From Streptomyces roseus (GTDB lineage: Bacteria; Actinomycetota; Actinomycetes; Streptomycetales; Streptomycetaceae), in contig NZ_LFML01000029.1 of assembly GCF_001044425.1 (NCBI RefSeq), positions 73,989 to 137,988 of the forward strand: a DNA stretch of 64,000 nucleotides, in the 5' to 3' direction. Within the stretch, counting starts at the first letter, position 1, and the number at the start of each line of letters is the position of its first letter. This document shows positions 43,497 through 52,036 of this stretch, one piece after another. A program made the position numbers and the translations under genes. The notes under the pieces are model-generated. The model worked only from the letters and a program-made list of their open reading frames with translations. It ran no database searches and was not told the DNA's origin.

Positions 43497-43973
43497 CTAC
43501 CGCACGACGGGCCCGGCCCCCGCCCGCCAGTCGTCGAGCCGCTTGCGGACGGCGGGGACCATGGGCAGCCCCGCCACCTCCTCGGGCCGGAACCAGGCGA
43601 CCTCGAAGGACTCGTCCGAGACGCGGAGGGTGCCGCCGGTGGGCCGGGCAAGGAGGCAGATGGAGAACTCCTGCCGGACCTCGCCGTCGTCGTAGGCGAA
43701 GACGTGGCCGGGGTCGGTGTACGTGCCGACGATGCCGACGATGCCGACGATCTCCACGCTCACGCCGGTCTCTTCGAGCGTCTCCCGGATCGCGCACTGC
43801 CCGATGGACTCGCCGAGCTCCATTCTCCCGCCGGGCAGGGCCCACATGCCGTTGTCGGTGCGCCGTTGCAGGAGGACGCGTCCGTCCCCGTCCACGACGA
43901 CCGCCGAAGCGGCCGGGACGAGGCTGTTCGCCGCCGGGGCGTCGGGATCGTCCTCGTAGTCACGCCTGGCCAT
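43497..43973 (-). CDS. Nudix hydrolase
   Basis: 158 aa. Nudix box from Gly48, GRMELGESIGQCAIRETLEE followed by TG, complete with the REUXEE core. VLLQRRTDNGMWALPGG precedes it, as in MutT/8-oxo-dGTP-like hydrolases acting on nucleoside diphosphate derivatives. IVGIVGIVG is encoded by a 9-bp tandem triplication at about 43728-43754. ATG 43973 has a GGTGGAG immediately upstream; GTG 43982 is an alternative. Confidence 0.9.
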   Translation of the reverse strand: MARRDYEDDPDAPAANSLVPAASAVVVDGDGRVLLQRRTDNGMWALPGGRMELGESIGQCAIRETLEETGVSVEIVGIVGIVGTYTDPGHVFAYDDGEVRQEFSICLLARPTGGTLRVSDESFEVAWFRPEEVAGLPMVPAVRKRLDDWRAGAGPVVR

Positions 43974-44151
43974 GTGCTCCACCTATCGTGCCGGTTCCGC
44001 GCGTGTGGCGTGAGTGCCGGCCGCCAGTTGCCCGGGGGCACTTTCGCTTCCGCCATAGCGTCCCGCAAGGTCGTGTTCGGAGCTCCCCCGGCGACGTTGG
44101 GCGTTCCTGCACCGTACTGCCGGAAAGGCGGCGCCCGTTGCGGCCTGCGGT

Positions 44152-44307
44152 GTGTGCCAGGTGCTGGTGCGGGACCGGGAGTCGGCGTGGAAGGTCGGCA
44201 CTCTAAAGGCGGTGGCCGTGCAGAACGCGGCTCTGCGCCGGCACCCGCACGCGCGGGCCCGGGCCGTAGATCCCGGCGACGGGAGCCGGGACGGCTCGGG
44301 CCCTTGA
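44152..44307 (+). CDS. Possible small ORF, 51 aa
   Basis: GTG-started frame VCQVLVRDRESAWKVGTLKA ending at TGA 44305. About 89 percent G/C at third positions over 44146-44304, matching real genes here, and a sensible sequence (AVAVQNAALRRHPHA). The open frame continues upstream to a TAG near 44058 and includes CGVC just before the GTG, but without another start codon, so it may be a gene remnant. No ribosome binding site. Unrecognised family. Confidence 0.3.
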   Translation: MCQVLVRDRESAWKVGTLKAVAVQNAALRRHPHARARAVDPGDGSRDGSGP

Positions 44308-44350
44308 GCGCGTCCGCGGAGCGGACGGGTAACGGGACCGGGGAACGGCC

Positions 44351-44384
44351 GAAGGGGCCCGGCACGGGTGTGCCGGGCCCCTTC
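44351..44384 (-). terminator. Strong terminator after the LAxTG protein gene
   Basis: A perfect 15-bp stem (44351-44365 with 44370-44384) and GGGT loop, 12 bp beyond the stop of the minus-strand gene. The rest of the 423-bp gap back to the Nudix gene start (43974-44350) shows only the possible small ORF at 44152 and no recognised site. Confidence 0.85.
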
Positions 44385-44396
44385 CGGGTGTCGTGG

Positions 44397-45671
44397 TCAG
44401 GCGCGCGTCGCGCGGCGGCGGCGGGCCCCGAGCCAGGCCGCGGCGCCGCCGAGGGCGACGAGGGCGGCGGCCAGACCGGCGTACAGGCCCGTGTTGGAGT
44501 CGGCGCCGGTGTGGGCCAGGGAGCCGGTGGTGCCCGTGGCCTTGGTGTTGGTGTTCGCCGCGACGACCGCCGTGGTGGAGGACGAGGGCGAGGGGGACGC
44601 GGACGCGGAGGGCTGCGCCGTGGCGGACTTACTCGGGGTCGGCGAAGGCGACGTCGTCGCGGTGGCCGGGGCGAGCTGGAACTTCGTCTCGGCGCCCGAG
44701 AACTCGTAGGTGTTGCCCTCGGCCAGGCCCACGCTCGCCTGCAGGGTGACCTCGGTGGCCTTCTTGTAGTCCGTGTTCGGGCCGAACGAGGTCCGCAGGT
44801 GCAGGACGCGCTCGCCGGAGGCGGCGCTGAAGCCCGCCGGGATCGTCGGCAGCATGAAGCTGTACGGGTCGGCGGTGCTGACGCCCTGCCACTTGCCGTC
44901 GACGAGCATCTCCAGCTGGAGGTTGGGCACCTTGACGTTGCTGCCGAAGTTCACGCCCAGCGAGGTGTACAGCGCCGTCTTGAACGCACCGTCGCCGGTG
45001 AGGCGGTAGGTCAGGTCCATCTCGCGGCACTGGAGCGCGGGCACGCCCTTGCAGTCGCCGACGTTCTTGAACGCGGTCTCCAGCTTGCCCGTCTTCACCG
45101 ACGGGTCCGTCTTGAAGGTCAGGGAGGCGGCGTTGCCCTCCGCCACCTCGCCCGAGTAGCTCGTGGCCTTCAGCTCGAAGTCGCCGTTGGTGGTCGGGTA
45201 GCTCTTGCCGAGGCCGATCGTGACCTTCCAGGTCATCTTGGCGCCCGCCGGGATCTCGAAGCCCTCGCCGCCCGGCTTGCCCGCCGGCCGGAACAGGCCC
45301 TGCCACTCGCCGTCCTGCTGCCCGATGGAGGACTCGGTCGCCGGCGCGGTCACGCCCTCGACCTTGAAGACGACGTCGCTCTGCCCCAGCGGGCTCGCGC
45401 CGGCGCCGTGGAGGAGCAGCCAGGGGTGGAAGGAGCTGGCCTTGTCCGTGGTGTTGGTGGCGGTCAGCTCGAAGGTCTCCGTCGCACCGCCGCGGGTCAG
45501 CGGGCCGCTCGGCACCGGGGCGCTCATGGCCAGCTTCAGCGCGGCGTGGTTGTCGTCGGCCGGTGCGGCGTGCGCCGACAGCGGCAGCAGGACGGTACCG
45601 GCGACGGTGGCGACGACGGCGGTGGCGGCCGCGGTGCGGAAGGAACGGCGGGTGGCGGTGCGAGCGGACAT
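44397..45671 (-). CDS. Sortase-anchored (LAxTG) cell-wall protein
   Basis: 424 aa. N-terminal signal with a twin-arginine-like TRRSFRT and LLPLSAHAAPAD cleavage site. The extracellular body (about 35-330) is Ig/beta-sandwich-like, and C225 and C234 may form a disulfide (VGDCKGVPALQCREMD). Then comes a Ser/Thr/Pro/Ala wall-spanning linker, LAHTG (385-389), a membrane helix and RRRRATRA. LAxTG is the signal for class E sortases of Streptomyces, so covalent attachment to peptidoglycan is expected. Ligand unknown. Start ATG 45671; monocistronic with its own terminator. Confidence 0.88.
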   Translation of the reverse strand: MSARTATRRSFRTAAATAVVATVAGTVLLPLSAHAAPADDNHAALKLAMSAPVPSGPLTRGGATETFELTATNTTDKASSFHPWLLLHGAGASPLGQSDVVFKVEGVTAPATESSIGQQDGEWQGLFRPAGKPGGEGFEIPAGAKMTWKVTIGLGKSYPTTNGDFELKATSYSGEVAEGNAASLTFKTDPSVKTGKLETAFKNVGDCKGVPALQCREMDLTYRLTGDGAFKTALYTSLGVNFGSNVKVPNLQLEMLVDGKWQGVSTADPYSFMLPTIPAGFSAASGERVLHLRTSFGPNTDYKKATEVTLQASVGLAEGNTYEFSGAETKFQLAPATATTSPSPTPSKSATAQPSASASPSPSSSTTAVVAANTNTKATGTTGSLAHTGADSNTGLYAGLAAALVALGGAAAWLGARRRRATRA

Positions 45672-45981
45672 GGTGGACTCCCCCCAAGGAATCACGAAGG
45701 CAGGCGAGCAGCGCAGAGCGGTGGCGGCCGGCGGAACAGACGGAAGAGGACGTGCGAGGTGCCGCGGCGCGGTGCCGGCGGCGGGTGGTGCGGGGTTCTC
45801 GCTCCGGCGCCGGTTCGACTTCCTCGGCCGCTTGCTGCGATGAACTGATCTTCACACACCGCGGATCACCGATCCATCGCCCGTCTGTCACCGCTCTGCA
45901 ACAGGGACCGCAGGGGCCCCTCCACCCGTTCTGAGCTGCGCAAACGATACCCCGCATTCCGCTTTCCGCGTCGGGTGCCGG
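45672..45981 (-). other. Promoter region of the LAxTG protein gene
   Basis: 310 bp between the LAxTG gene start and the stop of the DUF4291 gene upstream. Purine-rich stretches GGGGGAG just before the start serve as ribosome binding site. No ORF with coding bias and no clear operator seen. Confidence 0.4.
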
Positions 45982-46656
45982 CTACGCGCCCAGGTGCGTC
46001 AGCGGCCCCGCCCCGTACGGGGTCTCCGCGGGCAGCAGGGCCCGCGCCGCGGCCTCCTCGCCCGCCCGGACCAGCCCGTGGATCTCCCGGGCCAGTGGGG
46101 TGACGTCACGGATGGAGACCGTCCACTCGTCGGCGTACGCGCGCGAGGCCGGACCGGACAGGCCCAGCTGGAGGGAGCGGTGGGGCAGCGGGTTCAGGTG
46201 CAGGTCGCGTTCCGGGTCCCACTGCACCCGGGTGCTGCTGCGGCGCAGGTCGCGCCGCCAGGACTGCGCGTCGTCGTGCGTGCGGGGTTCGTAGTGGGAC
46301 AGGCAGGCGTGGCGCAGCGCGTGGTCGAAGCCCTCGCGGGTGATCTCGACGGCCAGCACCGTCTCCTGGCCCTCCTTGGTCGCCCAGCCGCAGCGGTACA
46401 TCATCCACAGGAACGAGGGCTTGATCCACGTCATGCGCTCGCGTTTCCAGGCGGGCGGGAAGCGGCCGTCGCGGGCCGCGGGCAGGCCGAGCGAGGGCGA
46501 GTACGCCTGGTAGACGGTCACCGTGGTGGCGGTGTGGACGGCCCGGATCCGCCGATCGCCTCGTACGCCTCGGACGTGTCCTGCACCTCGGACGTGTCCT
46601 GCACCTCGGACGTGTCCTGCACCTCGGACCTGTCCTGCACCTCGTGCTTCTTGCAT
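45982..46656 (-). CDS. DUF4291 protein with repeat-encoded N-terminus
   Basis: 224 aa. The conserved DUF4291 core starts near RRIRAVHTATTVTVYQAYSP and continues RERMTWIKPSFLWMMYRCGW, QETVLAVEITREGF, RVQWDPERDLHLNPLPHRS and TPLAREIHGLV. Function unknown; the family is widespread in bacteria and some fungi. The first 30 residues are a GAGHVR hexapeptide repeated from an 18-bp DNA repeat. The only ATG upstream of the conserved core is at 46656, so translation most likely runs through the repeat, unless GTG 46521 (VTVYQAYSP) is used, which would cut conserved residues. Confidence 0.82.
   Translation of the reverse strand: MQEARGAGQVRGAGHVRGAGHVRGAGHVRGVRGDRRIRAVHTATTVTVYQAYSPSLGLPAARDGRFPPAWKRERMTWIKPSFLWMMYRCGWATKEGQETVLAVEITREGFDHALRHACLSHYEPRTHDDAQSWRRDLRRSSTRVQWDPERDLHLNPLPHRSLQLGLSGPASRAYADEWTVSIRDVTPLAREIHGLVRAGEEAAARALLPAETPYGAGPLTHLGA
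46569..46640. repeat. 18-bp tandem repeat, four units, in the DUF4291 gene
   Basis: Four units of CTCGGACGTGTCCTGCAC (46569, 46587, 46605, 46623; the last has one change) with a partial fifth. Each encodes six residues on the minus strand (GAGHVR or GAGQVR). Perfect units imply recent expansion. Confidence 0.9.
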
Positions 46657-46698
46657 GGGGCAAGGGTGCTCGCCGCCGTCCCCGGGCCGCCAGCCGTT

Positions 46699-49170
46699 TT
46701 ACAGGTGCTCCTCCGCCAGTTCGGCGACCCCCGTGATCCGGTGCAGCGCGTACGTCCGCACCTCGTCCGCCGTGTGGTCGTACCCGGTGACGAAGCCGCC
46801 CTCCACCCGCACCGGGGCGATGACCCGCTGGCTCGCCGCGCCGTCCGCGTTCACGTACCCGATCCACACCGCCGATCCGGTCAGCGCGGCCGCCTGCACC
46901 GTGGCCAGGGTCTCCGCCGCGCTCGTGCGCGGGAGTTCGCCCGCCGCCACGGGCGCCGACGCCGGCTCCTTGCGGACCGCCGTCGCCGCCAGGTCGCCCG
47001 CGCGGATCGCCCGTACCGCCGCTGCCAGCAGCGTCGTGTCCGGCACCGGCGGGCCGTCCGGCACCGGGACCGGCGCCGATCGCGGCGGCGTCCGGTGGGC
47101 GTCGGCCCGCGCCACGACCACGTCCCCGGTCTGCGACTCCGCCGCCGGCGCGTACCCCATCGCCCGCAACCCGTCGAGCAGCGCGCCCGGTTCGGCCTGC
47201 GCCGCCAGTACCGTCGGGGCCAGCCGCCGCAGTCCGAGCCCGGCGGAGCGCCGGTCGGCCATGATCTCGTTCAGCATGCCGTCGTCGTCGCAGCGCACGT
47301 ACGAGGAGGCCGCGCCCACCCGCAGGTGCCCGTGGCGGCGCGCCACGTCGTCGATCAGGTAGGCCAGCGGCTGCGGAACGGGCGTGATGCTGTGCTCGGC
47401 GAGGAAGGCGTGCAGGTCGGAGGCGGTCCGTCCGGAATCCAGCGCCCGCCGTACGGAACCGGGTGTGAAGCGGTACACCGTCGCCCCGCCCTTGGACTCC
47501 ACGTCCGCGAGGACGGCCAGCACCTCGCCGACCGCCCGGCGCAGCGGCCCCGGGGCCACCGCCGTCAGGTCGGCCTGCAGCAGTACGTGGTCCACCGGCT
47601 CGGGAAACAGCGGCGCGAGCTGCGGCGCCGGATCGCGGTGCTCCAGCAGGGCCCGGCCGTGCGCCGCGAGCGCGCCGCGGCCGGTCACGCCGAGCACCTC
47701 GGCCTCGGTCAGCGTCCAGCGCGCGAGGCGGGCGCGCAGCGCGCTCGTCCCCCGTACGGGGCGCTCCCAGTCCAGCCGCGCCAGCAGGGCCTCGGGGGCG
47801 GCGGAGGCGCCTTCGGGCAGGACGGCGAGGAGTTCGAGCACGCGCCGGCGCACCTCGGGGGCGGCGGAACGGTCGAGGTCGGGGCCCAGCGCGGACAGGG
47901 TGCGGCCCTTGGCGTCCTGATCGCCGACCAGGCCCGCGGTCCGGGTGGCCGCCAGCCAGGCCTCGGCGAGGGCCGACCACCGTTCGGCGGGCGGGAGTTC
48001 CAGCCAGTCGTCGAAGGCGGGCGTGGGCGCGTACCGCTCGTCCGCCTCCCCGTCGCCGGCCAGCAGCCCGGCCGCGTAGGCGAGTTCCACCCAGAACGCG
48101 GCCGTCGGCTCGGTGGCGTCCAGCGTGGCCGCCGTCCGCTTCAGGTCCCGTACGGACAGCCCGCCGGCCCGCAGCACTGGCGGCCCGGCGTGCTCCCAGG
48201 ACTTCACGAGCTCCTCGACGGTGGACAGCGCGGCCAGCGCCTGACCCGCCGCGTTCGCGTCCACAAGCTGTGGACGGTGCTCGCGGTCGGCGCCCACCTC
48301 CGGAGCCACCGGCTCCGTCTGCCGGTGGGCGAGCCCGCCGCGCAGGTGCAGCGCCACCTCGCGGGGCAGTACGACGGTCCGCGCCGAGGCCGGCAGCAGC
48401 AGCCCGCGGTCGCGCAGCCAGCGCACGGGCGGGGTCGGGTTCGGCGTGACCTCGCCGTACGGCGGCCCCCACACGAGCCGGCCCAGCACCTGGTGGGCTT
48501 CGGCGGGGGCCTCGTCCAGCAGCGCCGACATCCGCCCGGGGTCGGTGAACAGGCCGGTCAGCGCCGACACCGCGGACACCGGGTCGTGCGTCGCGGGCAG
48601 CCCGGCCGCCGCCACGATCTCCTGGATCCGGGTCGGTGACATCCCGGCCGTGGCCTCGGCGACGGTCGGCCCGAGGCCGGTGGGGGAGGGCCGGCCGGCG
48701 GACGGCGCCAGCAGCTCCCGGGCGGTGCGGACCAGCCGCAGCCGCTCGTCGTCGCCCCACACCAGCGCCTGGTCGCGCAGGGTGGCCAGGGCGCGCGGGA
48801 GTTCGGCGCGGGCGCCGTTGTCCTGGCGGGCGCCGCCGCCGCTGCCGTGCTCGCCGGCCAGCAGCGATTCCAGCACCGGGTACGGGCACGGGTCCGGCGC
48901 CACCGCGAGGGCCTCCGCCGTCTGGAGCGCGAAACGGTCGAGCCGGTCCAGCGCGCGGACCACCGAGGCCCGGGTCCCGGCCCGGGTGGCCAGCTGCGTC
49001 ATGTCACCCGGCACCGGGCCGAGCAGGTCCGGGCGCGCATGCAGCAGGGCGGCGAGCGACGCGTCGTCACGGGCGCGCAGCGCCTCGGCGAGGGAGCGCG
49101 GGGCGCTGCTCGCTGTGGCGCTTCCCGCAGCACTGCTGGGCTCGGGCAGCTCAGGCACGGTCGCCTCCAT
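46699..49170 (-). CDS. Helicase-associated-domain protein (helicase_C_3/WYL-like)
   Basis: 823 aa, found across actinobacteria. Long helical N-terminal part (SLAEALRARDDASLAALLHA, VVRALDRLDRFALQTAEALA), central winged-helix-like segments, then the XPB-type domain LLQADLTAVAPGPL with YRFTPGSVRRALDSG and LAYLIDDVARRHGHLRVG, and a C-terminal WYL-like domain (VWIGYVNADGAASQRVIAPV, YALHRITGV). No Walker motifs, so not itself a helicase. In other actinobacteria this protein is linked to the XPB helicase gene and is likely its partner. Start ATG 49170. Confidence 0.82.
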   Translation of the reverse strand: MEATVPELPEPSSAAGSATASSAPRSLAEALRARDDASLAALLHARPDLLGPVPGDMTQLATRAGTRASVVRALDRLDRFALQTAEALAVAPDPCPYPVLESLLAGEHGSGGGARQDNGARAELPRALATLRDQALVWGDDERLRLVRTARELLAPSAGRPSPTGLGPTVAEATAGMSPTRIQEIVAAAGLPATHDPVSAVSALTGLFTDPGRMSALLDEAPAEAHQVLGRLVWGPPYGEVTPNPTPPVRWLRDRGLLLPASARTVVLPREVALHLRGGLAHRQTEPVAPEVGADREHRPQLVDANAAGQALAALSTVEELVKSWEHAGPPVLRAGGLSVRDLKRTAATLDATEPTAAFWVELAYAAGLLAGDGEADERYAPTPAFDDWLELPPAERWSALAEAWLAATRTAGLVGDQDAKGRTLSALGPDLDRSAAPEVRRRVLELLAVLPEGASAAPEALLARLDWERPVRGTSALRARLARWTLTEAEVLGVTGRGALAAHGRALLEHRDPAPQLAPLFPEPVDHVLLQADLTAVAPGPLRRAVGEVLAVLADVESKGGATVYRFTPGSVRRALDSGRTASDLHAFLAEHSITPVPQPLAYLIDDVARRHGHLRVGAASSYVRCDDDGMLNEIMADRRSAGLGLRRLAPTVLAAQAEPGALLDGLRAMGYAPAAESQTGDVVVARADAHRTPPRSAPVPVPDGPPVPDTTLLAAAVRAIRAGDLAATAVRKEPASAPVAAGELPRTSAAETLATVQAAALTGSAVWIGYVNADGAASQRVIAPVRVEGGFVTGYDHTADEVRTYALHRITGVAELAEEHL

Positions 49171-49277
49171 GGTCGCGTCGGCCGGTCCCCATCCGGCCAA
49201 CGGTATCCGCTGAGCCCTCGGCAGCTCCACGGGCGCACGCGCTACCTTTCCGGTGGGCGGTACGGGAGGAGCCGGGC

Positions 49278-50288
49278 ATGGGGATCGAGAGCGACCATCT
49301 GGTCTACGAATATCTGAGCCGGGTCGGGGACTTGGCGCAGCGGCGGCAGCTGTCCTCGGGGGACCGGATGCGGCTGGTGGCGCGGTTGCGGGACGAGATC
49401 GACGTGCGGCGCGCCAAGTACGAGCCGGAGACCCCGGCGGCCGTACGGCGCATCCTGGAACGGATCGGCACGCCCGAGGAGGTCCTCGACTCCATGGGCG
49501 CGTCGCCCGCCCCGCAGACGCGGGCGGCCACCCCCGATCCGGCCCCGGCGGTGCCGACCCAGCGCGGGCCCGGCCGGCTGCTGCGCAAGCCGGTGCCCCC
49601 GCCGCGCCCGGCGGACACCGCGCCCGCGCCGCCGCACCTGGCGGGGCTCGACGAACTCGGCGCCGACGGCGGGGCGGAGCCCGACTGGTGGCGCGTCGCG
49701 CCGGGACCGTACGGGGCCGGGCCGCAGGTGGAGGGGTTCGCGGGCGGCATCGAGATCCCCGAGCTGTTCAAGCACCCGGAGGCGGAGGGGAAGCCGGAGC
49801 CCGCGGCGGGCCCGGCCGCCGCCGAGGACGGATCGGCCGTACGGGGCCTCGTACGGTTCCTCAAGCAGCGCCGGCGGGCGAAGGCGGAGGCCAAGGTGGC
49901 CGCCAAGGCGGGGGTCGCACCCGATGCGGGGGCCGTGCCCGGCGCCGCCGCGCGCCCGAAGCCGCACGCCTTCCTGCTGCTGGCCGCGGCCGTGCTCGTG
50001 GCGGGCGCCGTCACCGGCTCCTGGCTGCTGCTGATCGGCGGCTGGCTGCTCGCGTACGCCTCGCGGGTGCTGGGGCCGGCCGAGCGCAAGGCGGTCGTGT
50101 TCGGGCTGCCGGGTGCCGTCTTCGCGGGCGCGGTGGTGTGGCTGTGGGGCCGCCTGGAGGGCCGTTGGGGCGCGCCGCTGACGGACGACGGGCTGGGCGG
50201 GGTCTTCCAGGGCATGTGGCCCTGGCTGGCCCGCGGCGCGGCGGTGGCCTCGGCCCTCTACCTGGCCTGGCGCTCCCGCCGCCGCTGA
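49278..50288 (+). CDS. Membrane protein with N-terminal helical domain
   Basis: 336 aa. N-terminal part (ESDHLVYEYLSRVGDLAQRR, MRLVARLRDEIDVRRAKYEP, RILERIGTPEEVLDSMG) resembles the HAAS-like helical domain of signalling membrane proteins. A Pro/Ala-rich disordered section follows, then three or four membrane helices (FLLLAAAVLVAGAVTGSWLL, AVVFGLPGAVFAGAVVWLWG, GAAVASALYLAWRSRRR). HAAS domains couple membrane proteins to PadR regulators, but none is adjacent. GGGAGGAG at 49264-49271 supports ATG 49278. Confidence 0.78.
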   Translation: MGIESDHLVYEYLSRVGDLAQRRQLSSGDRMRLVARLRDEIDVRRAKYEPETPAAVRRILERIGTPEEVLDSMGASPAPQTRAATPDPAPAVPTQRGPGRLLRKPVPPPRPADTAPAPPHLAGLDELGADGGAEPDWWRVAPGPYGAGPQVEGFAGGIEIPELFKHPEAEGKPEPAAGPAAAEDGSAVRGLVRFLKQRRRAKAEAKVAAKAGVAPDAGAVPGAAARPKPHAFLLLAAAVLVAGAVTGSWLLLIGGWLLAYASRVLGPAERKAVVFGLPGAVFAGAVVWLWGRLEGRWGAPLTDDGLGGVFQGMWPWLARGAAVASALYLAWRSRRR

Positions 50289-50384
50289 GGCCGCCGGATC
50301 GGGCCGTCCCGGATTTCACCGTCCGGTCACGCGGGCCCCCGTGCGCGTTCCCGTGCGCGGGGCCGGGCTCGGCACAATGGGCGC

Positions 50385-51047
50385 ATGAGCCCCGAGACCC
50401 CCGCCGTGCCCGCCCAGCTGACCGTCGGCTTCGACCTCGACATGACCCTCATCGATTCCCGCCCGGGCATCAAGGCCGCCTACCAGGCGCTTTCCGCCGA
50501 GACGGGTACGTTCATCGATGCCGACGAGGCGGTCACGCGGCTCGGTCCGCCGCTGGACGAGGAGCTCGCGTACTGGTTCCCGGAGGCGGAGATCCCGGCC
50601 ATGGCCGACCGCTACCGGGAGATCTACCCCACACACGCCATCGAGCCGACCCCGGCGATGCCCGGCGCCCGCGAGGCGATCGAGGCCGTCCGCGCGCTCG
50701 GCGGCCGTGCGATCGTCGTCACGGCCAAGCACGAGCCCAACGCCCGGCTGCACCTCGCCCACCTCGGCATCGAGCCGGACGCGGTGATCGGCTGGCTGTG
50801 GGCGGAGGCCAAGGCGGCCGCGCTGCGCGAGTACGGCGCGCAGGTCTACGTCGGCGACCACGTCGGCGACGTGCGCGGGGCCCGTACGGCCGGCGCGCTC
50901 TCGGTGGCGGTGCCGACCGGGCCGTGCCCCGAGCCGGAACTGCGCGCGGCGGGAGCCGACGTGGTGCTGGCGGACCTCACCGCGCTGCCGCAGTGGCTCG
51001 CCGGGTACGTCCGCGCGCAGGCGGCCTCACCCGCAGTACGCGCCTGA
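50385..51047 (+). CDS. HAD-superfamily phosphatase (Gph-like)
   Basis: 220 aa. Motif I VGFDLDMTLIDSRPG (Asp17, Asp19), a small cap (about 25-85), motif II VVTAKHE with lysine, and motif IV YVGDHVGDVRGARTAG. Typical of phosphoglycolate-phosphatase-like HAD hydrolases. The Met after DLD (DLDMTL) replaces the common Gly/Ala but keeps both aspartates. ATG 50385. Confidence 0.85.
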   Translation: MSPETPAVPAQLTVGFDLDMTLIDSRPGIKAAYQALSAETGTFIDADEAVTRLGPPLDEELAYWFPEAEIPAMADRYREIYPTHAIEPTPAMPGAREAIEAVRALGGRAIVVTAKHEPNARLHLAHLGIEPDAVIGWLWAEAKAAALREYGAQVYVGDHVGDVRGARTAGALSVAVPTGPCPEPELRAAGADVVLADLTALPQWLAGYVRAQAASPAVRA

Positions 51048-51107
51048 CCCGCAATAAGCGCCTGATCCGAGCGGCGGCCCCGGCCGGACCGCGGACCTGC
51101 CGTCAGG

Positions 51108-51359
51108 TCAGGCCTGCGAGGCGCGGGCGGCCCGGCGCTGGGCCGCCGCCGAGCGCAGCACGCCCGCCGCCGAGATCAGGAAGCCGACGCCCATCAGCAT
51201 GCACACCGCCCACGCGTAGGACGGGAACGGGTCGGTGTCGAGGAACAGCGGGGCCATCGTCGCGAGGGTCGCCACGGCGCCCACGATGAACACGATGCCA
51301 CCGGCGCGCACCAGGCCGTCGCCCGGGCGCGCTTCGTCGGGATGAGGAGTAACGGTCAC
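51108..51359 (-). CDS. Small two-helix membrane protein
   Basis: 83 aa from GTG 51359. Two membrane segments (GGIVFIVGAVATLATMAPLF, YAWAVCMLMGVGFLISAAGV) and a basic C-terminus (RSAAAQRRAARASQA). Conserved-looking Streptomyces hypothetical; function unknown. Longer frame starts up to 51542 give Arg-rich sequence overlapping the csp promoter and are not supported. Confidence 0.7.
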   Translation of the reverse strand: MTVTPHPDEARPGDGLVRAGGIVFIVGAVATLATMAPLFLDTDPFPSYAWAVCMLMGVGFLISAAGVLRSAAAQRRAARASQA

Positions 51360-51559
51360 CCCACCAGGGTAGTTCCCTGGCCGAAGCGGCCGACAGCGCG
51401 GCCGGACGCGAAGAGCCGGCGAAGGACCGGGGAACGTCTTGTCTCCCGTCCATCGCCCACTAGCCTGGACACGGCGGGTCACCATGACCCGCTGCGCTGT
51501 TGTCCGGACCCGCCGAGCGGCGTCCCGGACCCCGACGAGCACAAGGACAGAGGACGGAC

Positions 51560-51943
51560 GTGCCTACCGGCAAGGTCAAGTGGTTCAACAGTGAGAAGGG
51601 CTTCGGCTTTCTCTCCCGTGACGACGGCGGAGACGTCTTCGTCCACTCGTCGGTGCTCCCGGCCGGGGTCGACGCCCTCAAGCCCGGCCAGCGCGTCGAG
51701 TTCGGCGTCGTCGCCGGACAACGCGGTGACCAGGCGCTTTCCGTGACGGTGCTGGACCCGGCGCCCTCGGTCGCGGCCGCTCAGCGCCGCAAGCCGGACG
51801 AACTGGCCTCGATCGTGCAGGACCTCACGACGCTGCTGGAGAACATCACCCCGATGCTGGAGCGCGGCCGCTACCCCGACAAGGTGCACGGCACGAAGAT
51901 CGCCGGCCTGCTGCGCGCGGTGGCCGACCAGCTCGACGTCTGA
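51560..51943 (+). CDS. Cold-shock-domain protein with C-terminal extension
   Basis: 127 aa, GTG start. N-terminal cold-shock domain (GKVKWFNSEKGFGFLSRDDG with RNP1 KGFGFL, RNP2 VFVHS, 1-65), then an extra 60-residue helical domain (RRKPDELASIVQDLTTLLEN, MLERGRYPDKVHGTKIAGLL) not found in CspA. This CSD-plus-tail form is common in actinobacteria (CspB-type). Role probably RNA binding plus a protein contact. Terminator after the stop. Confidence 0.9.
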   Translation: MPTGKVKWFNSEKGFGFLSRDDGGDVFVHSSVLPAGVDALKPGQRVEFGVVAGQRGDQALSVTVLDPAPSVAAAQRRKPDELASIVQDLTTLLENITPMLERGRYPDKVHGTKIAGLLRAVADQLDV

Positions 51944-51965
51944 GCCCGCAGCCGACCCGTACGCA

Positions 51966-52007
51966 CGACGGTGCCCCGGCCCTCGAAAGAGGCCCGGGGC
52001 ACCGTCG
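51966..52007. terminator. Bidirectional terminator between cspB-like and mqnD genes
   Basis: 14-bp perfect stem (51966-51979 with 51994-52007) centred between convergent stops. Confidence 0.85.
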
Positions 52008-52036
52008 TACGCACCTCGTCCGCAGCCGGAGAACGG

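Noticed and set aside
45994..48639. An 881-codon plus-strand open frame opposite the 823-aa helicase-associated gene
   Set aside because: It is antisense to a gene with clear domains, its translation is Arg/Pro/Gly-rich and repetitive, and such long frames are expected on the complementary strand of high-GC genes.
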